From Pseudomonas viridiflava (lineage in GTDB: Bacteria; Pseudomonadota; Gammaproteobacteria; Pseudomonadales; Pseudomonadaceae), in contig NZ_RBTP01000002.1 of NCBI RefSeq assembly GCF_003702045.1, positions 1 to 64,000 of the forward strand: a stretch of 64,000 nucleotides of DNA, read 5' to 3'. The first letter of the stretch is position 1, and each line of letters starts with the position of its first letter. Below the pieces are notes generated by a model that saw only the letters and a list, made by a program, of their open reading frames with translations, was not told where the DNA came from and did no database searches. Of this stretch, positions 55,094-64,000 are shown one piece after another. A program made the position numbers and the translations under genes.

Positions 55094-57496
55094 TCAGTCA
55101 CGCATGGGGGCTGGCGCGATCACTTCGCGTGACCCGTTGGTGTTCATGGCGGTCACGACACCGGCCATTTCCATCGCTTCAATCATGCGGGCCGCCCGGT
55201 TGTAACCAATCTTGAGCTTGCGCTGAACGGCGGAAATCGAGGCGCGACGGCTTTCCAGCACGAACTTGACGGCTTCATCGTAGAGCGCATCGCTCTCGCT
55301 GTCGTCACCACCCTCGCCACCACCGCCATCGAACCCGCTGCCCGGCTCTTCGACGCCAGCCAGAATATCGTCGTTGTAGTCCGGCGTGCCGCGCAACTTC
55401 CAGGCTTCCACCACACGGTGGACCTCTTCGTCGGAAACGAATGCACCGTGCACACGAATCGGCAGGCTGGTTCCGGGTGGCATGTAGAGCATGTCACCGT
55501 GGCCCAGCAATTGCTCCGCACCACCCTGATCGATGATGGTACGCGAATCGATCTTGCTCGATACCTGAAATGCCATACGCGTAGGGATGTTGGCCTTGAT
55601 CAGGCCGGTAATGACATCGACCGACGGACGCTGGGTAGCCAGGATCAGGTGAATACCGGCCGCACGGGCTTTCTGGGCGATACGGGCGATGAGTTCCTCG
55701 ACCTTCTTGCCGACGATCATCATCATGTCGGCGAACTCGTCCACCACCACCACAATGGTCGGCAGCTTGGTCAGCAGTGGCGCTTCGTCATGAATGCTTT
55801 CACGCTTGTACAGCGGATCCGCCAGCGGCTCTCCGGCGTCCTGAGCGTCCTTGACCTTCTGGTTGAAGCCCGACAGGTTACGCACGCCCATTTTTGCCAT
55901 CAGTTTATAGCGACGCTCCATCTCGGCCACGCTCCAGCGCAGTGCGTTGGCAGCGTCCTTCATGTCGGTCACCACTGGGCACAGCAGGTGCGGAATGCCT
56001 TCGTAGATCGACAGTTCCAGCATCTTCGGGTCGATCATGATCAGCTTGGCGTCTTCGGGGCCGGACTTGAACAAAATCGACAGAATCATCGCGTTCACAC
56101 CCACCGACTTACCGGAACCGGTCGTACCCGCCACCAGCAGGTGCGGCATCTTTGCAAGGTCGGTAATCACCGGCTTGCCGCCGATGTCATGGCCGAGCGC
56201 CAGGGTCACAGGGGACTTGGCGTTGTCGTACTCAGGCGTTGACAGCACTTCCGAGAACCGCACGATCTGGCGGTCTTCGTTAGGAATCTCGATACCCACG
56301 GTGGTCTTGCCGGGAATCACCTCGACGACGCGCACGCTCGTCACCGCCAGCGAGCGGGCCAGGTCTTTGGCCAGGTTGGAGATGCGGCTGACCTTGACGC
56401 CCGCGGCTGGCTGAATCTCGTAACGGGTAATGACCGGGCCGGGGTGAATGGAATCCACCGAAACCTCGACCCCGAACTCCTTGAGTTTGATTTCCAGCAG
56501 GTGCCCGACTGCCGCCAGGGATTCAGGCGAATAGTTGAGCTGCTTCTTTTCAGCCGGGTCGAGAATCGAGATCGGCGGCAAGGTGCCTTCGACCGCGCTG
56601 TCGACGAACAGAGGTGCCTGCTTTTCCTTCTGCACCCGCTTGCTGGGCTCGGGCGGACGCGACGGAGCGGGAGCAATAACGGCTGGCACGTGTTTCTCGC
56701 GCTCGGTCATGTGCTTGCTGAGGGACGCCTCGCGCTCGATGATGCGCTCGCGGGCCTTGGCCTGTTCGCGGCGATCGGAGGCGACCGGGGCTACGACGTC
56801 GTTGATCTGCATATCGACTTCGCGCAACTGCGCAACCATCTGCTTGCGCTCGGCTCGCGCCGTCCACCAGCGATTGGCCGCACTCTGGAACAGCTCGAAC
56901 AGGTCCAGCGTGATTTTGCCGGTCACGTCCATGACTTTGAACCATGACAGGTCGGTGAACACGGTCAGGCCGAACAGGAACAAGGCAATGAACAGCAACG
57001 TGCTGCCCTGAATGTTCAGCGCTTTCTTGGCCAGATCACCCAGCACTTCGCCCAGCACGCCGCCCGCAGAACCGGGAAAGCCTGCTGCAAAATGAAAGTG
57101 GATATGCGCCAGTGCAGCACCCGCCAGCACCAGAAATACCAGACCGATAAGGCGCCATGAGAACAGCCAGCCGCTCCACTGCCACGGTTCATGGCGATGA
57201 CGAAACACCTGCCACGCCTTGATGGCCAGCAGCAGCGGGAAGATATAGGCGAAATAACCCAGGACCATGAACAGGATATCTGCACAGAACGCGCCGGCAC
57301 GACCGGCCGCATTCTGCACCTGCGCGGCACTGCTGGTATGGCTCCAGCCGGGATCACTCTGATCGTAGGTCAACAGTGCCATCATCAGGTAAAGGCACAG
57401 TGCACCGAAGGCAATCAGAGCGCCTTCCTTGAGCCGGTAATGCAATTGCTGCCGCCAAAGCGGAACAGCGCTGGGTGCTGGTGTGGATTTCTTCAA
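55094..57496 (-). CDS. ftsK: DNA translocase FtsK
   Basis: 800 residues, TTG start at 57496. Four to five N-terminal membrane helices (about 22-180), a linker, then the motor: Walker [16 protein letters not shown], Walker [15 protein letters not shown], and C-terminal gamma winged helix ([20 protein letters not shown]) that reads KOPS. It coordinates chromosome dimer resolution and septation. Divergent from aat. Confidence 0.97.
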   Translation of the reverse strand: MKKSTPAPSAVPLWRQQLHYRLKEGALIAFGALCLYLMMALLTYDQSDPGWSHTSSAAQVQNAAGRAGAFCADILFMVLGYFAYIFPLLLAIKAWQVFRHRHEPWQWSGWLFSWRLIGLVFLVLAGAALAHIHFHFAAGFPGSAGGVLGEVLGDLAKKALNIQGSTLLFIALFLFGLTVFTDLSWFKVMDVTGKITLDLFELFQSAANRWWTARAERKQMVAQLREVDMQINDVVAPVASDRREQAKARERIIEREASLSKHMTEREKHVPAVIAPAPSRPPEPSKRVQKEKQAPLFVDSAVEGTLPPISILDPAEKKQLNYSPESLAAVGHLLEIKLKEFGVEVSVDSIHPGPVITRYEIQPAAGVKVSRISNLAKDLARSLAVTSVRVVEVIPGKTTVGIEIPNEDRQIVRFSEVLSTPEYDNAKSPVTLALGHDIGGKPVITDLAKMPHLLVAGTTGSGKSVGVNAMILSILFKSGPEDAKLIMIDPKMLELSIYEGIPHLLCPVVTDMKDAANALRWSVAEMERRYKLMAKMGVRNLSGFNQKVKDAQDAGEPLADPLYKRESIHDEAPLLTKLPTIVVVVDEFADMMMIVGKKVEELIARIAQKARAAGIHLILATQRPSVDVITGLIKANIPTRMAFQVSSKIDSRTIIDQGGAEQLLGHGDMLYMPPGTSLPIRVHGAFVSDEEVHRVVEAWKLRGTPDYNDDILAGVEEPGSGFDGGGGEGGDDSESDALYDEAVKFVLESRRASISAVQRKLKIGYNRAARMIEAMEMAGVVTAMNTNGSREVIAPAPMRD

Positions 57497-57974
57497 AACG
57501 CTTTATTTCCTGCGCTGGAGCGCGAACATCTCGTTGATTGACTATGAACAACTGTCACAGACACTAGCCAGGCCCTGATGGAAATGGGCGGTCGGCCAGC
57601 GGGAGCACCTGATCGGCAGCCGGTTGAATGATAATGCGAAAAGCCGGCATTGTACGGCTTTACCCGCCTTGAGGTCTGTACGAAAACTCGCTAAACCGGC
57701 TGGATGACCGATATTAAGCCTGCGTCAAGGCTGCCTGCCTTCAAGTATTACTGACAACGTTCAATTTGAGCATGCATTTTCTTTCGTGACAAAGGCTTAT
57801 GACAGAATTCTGTCAGCAACCTGCAACAGCACTACCGCCGTCTTCATACTGCCGCACGCCCTACCGCAGCAGACAGGGACGCGCCATAATGACGACCGCT
57901 TGTGACCGCATTTGCCGCATGGAGTTGCAAATGCGCATTCAAGCGCCCTCCCCTTCCGCAAAGTCGTGATGCCC
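57497..57974. promoter_or_regulatory. 478-bp divergent spacer with 16-bp palindrome
   Basis: Separates ftsK (minus) and aat (plus). TGACAGAATTCTGTCA (57800-57815) is a perfect palindrome. No trxB-like gene is present, although in P. aeruginosa a thioredoxin reductase gene lies between ftsK and aat. No ORF of protein character is seen. Confidence 0.45.
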
Positions 57975-58664
57975 ATGCTGACCTGGTTACAACGCAACAG
58001 CCTCGATTTCCCACCCCTGGACAAAGCACTTCGCGAGCCCAACGGATTGCTCGCGGCAGGCGGCGATTTGTCTGCCGACCGTCTGATTCGCGCTTACCGG
58101 CATGGCTGCTTCCCCTGGTTTCAGGACGGTCAACCGATCCTCTGGTGGTCTCCCGACCCACGTACCGTGTTGCTGCCCGAAGAGTTGCACGTCTCACGCA
58201 GCCTCGGCAAAACCTTGCGCCGGGCCAAGTACAGGGTGACGTTCGATCAGGACTTCGCGGCCGTCATACAAGCCTGTGCCGAACCGCGCAGTTATGCCAA
58301 TGAAACCTGGATCACCCGCTCCATGCAGGAGGCTTACCTGGAACTGCATCGACGCGGTCACGCGCACAGCGTCGAGGTCTGGGAGGACGATGCCCTGGTG
58401 GGCGGCCTCTACGGCCTGGCGATGGGGCAGTTGTTTTTTGGCGAGTCCATGTTCAGCCGCGCAGACGACGCCTCCAAGGTAGGCTTTGCCACGCTGGTGG
58501 AGCGCTTGCAGGCCTGGGGCTTTGTGCTGATCGACTGCCAGATGCCCACCCGCCACCTGGAAAGCTTCGGCGCATGCTCGATACCGCGCCAGGCATTTGC
58601 CGATTATTTGAACCGTCATCTGGATCACCCGACTAACGCAGACTGGTTACCTAGGCGAGTTTGA
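57975..58664 (+). CDS. aat: Leucyl/phenylalanyl-tRNA-protein transferase
   Basis: 229 residues from ATG 57975 ([20 protein letters not shown]); ATG 57969 adds two residues. Family features: [59 protein letters not shown]. Adds Leu/Phe to N-terminal Lys/Arg in the N-degron pathway that feeds ClpS-ClpAP, both encoded 1-4 kb downstream. Confidence 0.96.
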   Translation: MLTWLQRNSLDFPPLDKALREPNGLLAAGGDLSADRLIRAYRHGCFPWFQDGQPILWWSPDPRTVLLPEELHVSRSLGKTLRRAKYRVTFDQDFAAVIQACAEPRSYANETWITRSMQEAYLELHRRGHAHSVEVWEDDALVGGLYGLAMGQLFFGESMFSRADDASKVGFATLVERLQAWGFVLIDCQMPTRHLESFGACSIPRQAFADYLNRHLDHPTNADWLPRRV

Positions 58665-58713
58665 CAGGCTGGCATACACTCATGATTAAAGGTTTTCTGA
58701 CAAGGGGGCGATC

Positions 58714-59421
58714 ATGACCGAGCTGGCGCGGCTTAAGTTTTATGCCACTCAACCCCATACCTGCAGTTATCTGCCTGAAGAACAGGCGACTACGCTGTTT
58801 CTGGACCCCAGCCAACCGATGGATGTGCAGGTCTATGCCGACCTGTCGGACATGGGCTTTCGTCGTAGCGGCGATCACCTTTACCGCCCTCACTGCCAGA
58901 ACTGCAGCGCCTGTGTGCCGGCACGGATTCCCGTGAGTCTGTTCGTGCCCGACAGGCAACAGAAGCGAATTGTGAAACGCAATGCCGATATCAACGTACG
59001 CAGCGTCAAGCCGACATTTACACAAGAGTATTTCGAGCTCTATCAACGCTACATCGAACAACGGCATGCCGACGGCGACATGTTCCCGCCCAGCCGCGAT
59101 CAATTTTCAACGTTCCTGGTACGCGACCTGCCGTTCTCACGCTTTTATGAGTTCAGAGTCGATGGGCGCCTTCTGGCGGTCGCCGTCACCGACCTGCTGC
59201 CCAACGGACTGTCTGCGGTCTATACCTTCTACGAACCGGAAGAGGAGCGCCGCAGCCTGGGGCGTTACGCGATTCTGTGGCAGATCGCCGAAGCCACTCG
59301 ACTTCAACTCCATGCGGTGTATCTGGGGTACTGGATAAAGAACTGCAAAAAGATGAATTACAAGACCCAATATCGTCCGATTGAGCTTCTTACCAATCAA
59401 AGATGGGTCACTCTGTATTGA
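58714..59421 (+). CDS. bpt: Aspartate/glutamate leucyltransferase (Bpt/Ate)
   Basis: 235 residues. N-terminal Cys-rich part ([18 protein letters not shown]) and C-terminal GNAT-like domain ([40 protein letters not shown]). Transfers Leu to N-terminal Asp/Glu, a second entry to the ClpS N-degron pathway. 49 bp after aat. Confidence 0.96.
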   Translation: MTELARLKFYATQPHTCSYLPEEQATTLFLDPSQPMDVQVYADLSDMGFRRSGDHLYRPHCQNCSACVPARIPVSLFVPDRQQKRIVKRNADINVRSVKPTFTQEYFELYQRYIEQRHADGDMFPPSRDQFSTFLVRDLPFSRFYEFRVDGRLLAVAVTDLLPNGLSAVYTFYEPEEERRSLGRYAILWQIAEATRLQLHAVYLGYWIKNCKKMNYKTQYRPIELLTNQRWVTLY

Positions 59422-59522
59422 ACCCCTTGGCTTAAACAGGTTTTTTCGGGCACAATGCACGCCGCTTTTGCCTGGCGCCACTTGCACCGGGCCACTCATT
59501 TGTATACCGAGGGCTTTACTGC

Positions 59523-59741
59523 ATGTCGAAAGAAGACAGCTTCGAAATGGAAGGCACTGTCGTCGACACCCTGCCCAACACCATGTTTCGTGTGGAGTTG
59601 GAAAACGGGCACGTCGTAACCGCGCATATCTCCGGCAAGATGCGCAAGAATTACATCCGTATTCTGACCGGTGACAAGGTGCGTGTAGAGTTGACGCCCT
59701 ATGACTTGAGCAAAGGGCGCATCACCTACCGCGCTCGCTGA
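59523..59741 (+). CDS. infA: Translation initiation factor IF-1
   Basis: 72 residues, exactly the family length ([20 protein letters not shown] ... [19 protein letters not shown]). S1-like OB fold that binds the 30S A site. Followed by a strong terminator. Confidence 0.98.
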
Positions 59742-59754
59742 TCAGGCATAAACG

Positions 59755-59782
59755 AAAACGCCCGGCATATGCCGGGCGTTTT
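59755..59782 (+). terminator. Rho-independent terminator after infA
   Basis: AAAACGCCCGGC (59755-59766), ATAT, GCCGGGCGTTTT (59771-59782), then TGTTT. It can also terminate clpA transcription from the other side. Confidence 0.92.
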
Positions 59783-59856
59783 TGTTTCTATCGATCACAG
59801 ACAGCTCAAGCATGTTCAGGGCAACGTCCGTTTCCGGACGCCGCCCCACTACTCCA

Positions 59857-62130
<2,274 letters not shown>

Positions 62131-62160
62131 AGCTTCACCTCATACCCAAGTGGTCGGCGT

Positions 62161-62523
62161 TTAACCGTCCTTCTCGATCTCACAGAGTAGTGGATGCTGG
62201 CTCTCCCTGGCGTATTGATTGACCTGCATTGCCTTGGTCTCGGCGATGTCGCGGGTAAACAATCCGCAGACTGCCCGTCCCTCTGTATGGACGGCCAGCA
62301 TGACCTTGGTAGCCAGCTCACGATTCAGGTTAAAAAACACCTCGAGCACTTCAACGACGAAATCCATCGGGGTGTAGTCATCGTTAAATAAAACCACCTT
62401 GTACATCGGTGGCGCCTGCAGGGTCGGCTTGGCGTCCTGCACTGCGATGCCAGCCGAGTCGTCCTCGTGTGATTGCGGACCATCCTGATTGAATGTTAGT
62501 CGAATCTTGCTGAATGCATGCAT
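62161..62523 (-). CDS. clpS: Clp protease adaptor ClpS
   Basis: 120 residues. Core motif [20 protein letters not shown] and [20 protein letters not shown] match the N-degron-binding adaptor. The N-terminal 35 residues are the flexible tail that engages ClpA. Divergent from cspD. Confidence 0.97.
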   Translation of the reverse strand: MHAFSKIRLTFNQDGPQSHEDDSAGIAVQDAKPTLQAPPMYKVVLFNDDYTPMDFVVEVLEVFFNLNRELATKVMLAVHTEGRAVCGLFTRDIAETKAMQVNQYARESQHPLLCEIEKDG

Positions 62524-62745
62524 GGAAAGAAACGTTCATGGTAAAGGGCGGATTGAGCCTAAGTCGCGATCTGACCAGTTTTTAAATGGACTGCCGCATG
62601 ACCTTGACTATCAGCTAAACGGTGTTACAAACAATAGAGCCCACATTGGGTAAAAAGGGTCCGCGCAGTCAATCAAAATTTTTTAGGTTAGGCGGATTGA
62701 GGTGGATGATACTCCAGACGGAGTCCTTTGCAGAGGGATATGGCT
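62524..62745. promoter_or_regulatory. clpS-cspD divergent promoter region
   Basis: Contains a candidate plus-strand promoter: TTGACT (62604-62609), 16-bp spacer, TACAAA (62626-62631), and the cspD ribosome site AGAGGG (62732-62737), 8 bp before ATG 62746. Confidence 0.35.
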
Positions 62746-63015
62746 ATGCTTAGTGGTAAAGTCAAGTGGTTCAATAATGCAAAAGGCTATGGATTTATCC
62801 TTGCCGACGGCAGGGATGAAGATCTATTCGCCCATTATTCGGCTATTAACATGGATGGTTACAAAACTCTCAAAGCAGGCCAGCCGGTCAGCTTTGAGAT
62901 TATCCAGGGTCCGAAAGGTCTGCATGCAGTGAACATAACCACAGTCATGGCGAGTGTCAGTGCCGCGACTGAGGGTTCGAATGCGACCCCGAAAGCTTCA
63001 AATGTGCCAGCCTAA
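62746..63015 (+). CDS. cspD: Cold-shock-domain protein CspD
   Basis: 89 residues from ATG 62746, chosen for the 8-bp spacing to AGAGGG; ATG 62740 is too close to it. RNP1 KGYGFI and RNP2 LFAHYS of the cold-shock domain. The 20-residue Ala/Ser/Thr tail is typical of CspD. Binds single-stranded DNA; an inhibitor of replication in stationary phase in E. coli. Confidence 0.93.
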   Translation: MLSGKVKWFNNAKGYGFILADGRDEDLFAHYSAINMDGYKTLKAGQPVSFEIIQGPKGLHAVNITTVMASVSAATEGSNATPKASNVPA

Positions 63016-63051
63016 GGCGAACCACCACAAACGCCAGCCATAGGATACGGC

Positions 63052-63073
63052 CGGTTCGGGCACGCCTGAACCG
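63052..63073 (+). terminator. Hairpin after cspD
   Basis: CGGTTCGGG (63052-63060), CACG, CCTGAACCG (63065-63073) with one G-T wobble; no clear T-run. Probable cspD terminator. Confidence 0.5.
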
Positions 63074-63098
63074 ACCGTTCTGGATAGCTGGACAGGGT

Positions 63099-63430
63099 TT
63101 ACACATGCGCAATCAGCGCATCGCCGACTGCTGAAGAGGACAGCAACCTTGCTCCCTCTATATCAAATGCTGAAAGTCATAGGTCACCGTTTTAGCGGAG
63201 ATTGCGCCGTTGGTGCCCTTGATGATCAAGTCAGCTGATTCGACCTGCCCCCTCTGAAGCAACATCATCTCAGCCGACAGGATCGACGATCCCGGATTGG
63301 CCCGACCTTTCCAAACACAGCCAGCGCACCGGACACAGCCATACATACAGATTTGACCTCTGCGCAAGACGTCGTTCAGCGAGCCTATGCCTCCCACCAC
63401 TGACGCCCGTAACCGGAGCAGATGACAGAC
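63099..63430 (-). pseudogene. icd: icd remnant (homodimeric isocitrate dehydrogenase)
   Basis: Minus-strand sequence retains the C-terminal end of NADP-isocitrate dehydrogenase: VVGGIG (about 63400), NPGSSILSAEMMLLQ, SADLIIKGTNGAISAKTVTY, DFQHLI then, after a frameshift at the in-frame TAG (63160-63158), GARLLSSSAVGDALIAHV and stop at 63101-63099. The region equivalent to APGANIGD...HGTAPKYAG is shortened and scrambled. No N-terminal part remains. In other pseudomonads icd lies exactly between cspD and idh. Confidence 0.85.

Positions 63431-64000
<570 letters not shown>

Overview
The window reads as Pseudomonas, most likely the P. syringae complex. The right-hand 18 kb (about 46.3-64 kb) has the usual Pseudomonas core order: tusDCBE, ybiB, a glutathionyl-hydroquinone reductase, cysG, serS, crcB, rarA, lolA, ftsK, aat, bpt (ate), infA, clpA, clpS, cspD and a monomeric isocitrate dehydrogenase (idh). 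The species-group call is inference from gene order and protein character, not from a search.

Everything left of about 46.23 kb looks accessory. At 46228-46253 lies a 3' tRNA-Ser fragment (T-loop, acceptor strand and CCA) with no 5' half in front of it, followed by a tRNA-type terminator. This is what attR of an element integrated in a tRNA gene looks like. The intact tRNA and the integrase should then be outside the window on the left.

Island layout. (1) 1-10.6 kb: a large RTX/EF-hand calcium-binding exoprotein (C-terminus off the left edge), a Sel1-repeat periplasmic protein, and a type I secretion operon tolC-hlyB-hlyD. (2) 10.6-15 kb: small unknown genes, some broken, and an AT-rich two-gene unit. 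(3) 15-18 kb: a compact four-gene operon (70-aa protein, 521-aa protein with papain/C39-like Cys and His motifs, 62-aa protein, two-helix membrane protein) that I cannot assign to any described system. (4) 18-22.5 kb: HAD phosphatase, metallophosphoesterase and a family of small paralogous unknown proteins, plus a dual-HTH regulator. (5) 22.8-26.3 kb: a complete ABC-three-component (ABC-3C) conflict system: PD-(D/E)XK-like effector, middle component, Rad50-like ATPase with zinc hook. (6) 28-33 kb: a PHP-SMC fusion ATPase (TrlF-like), a frameshifted gene and a pentapeptide-repeat/potassium-channel fusion. (7) 33.2-38 kb: a complete QatABCD anti-phage operon. (8) 38.4-43.7 kb: a helicase IV-like UvrD-family helicase with an inserted nuclease-like motif and zinc fingers, a CoiA-like nuclease, a doubly frameshifted pseudogene and a PD-(D/E)XK-like protein. 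(9) 44-46.2 kb: a GNAT acetyltransferase, gene fragments and the attachment site. Sections 5-8 amount to a defence island.

In the core part the most notable observation is a decayed icd (homodimeric isocitrate dehydrogenase) remnant between cspD and idh, leaving only the monomeric enzyme at this locus. Two XRE-type regulators and one regulator pseudogene share a promoter-like upstream element, which suggests related island-specific control.
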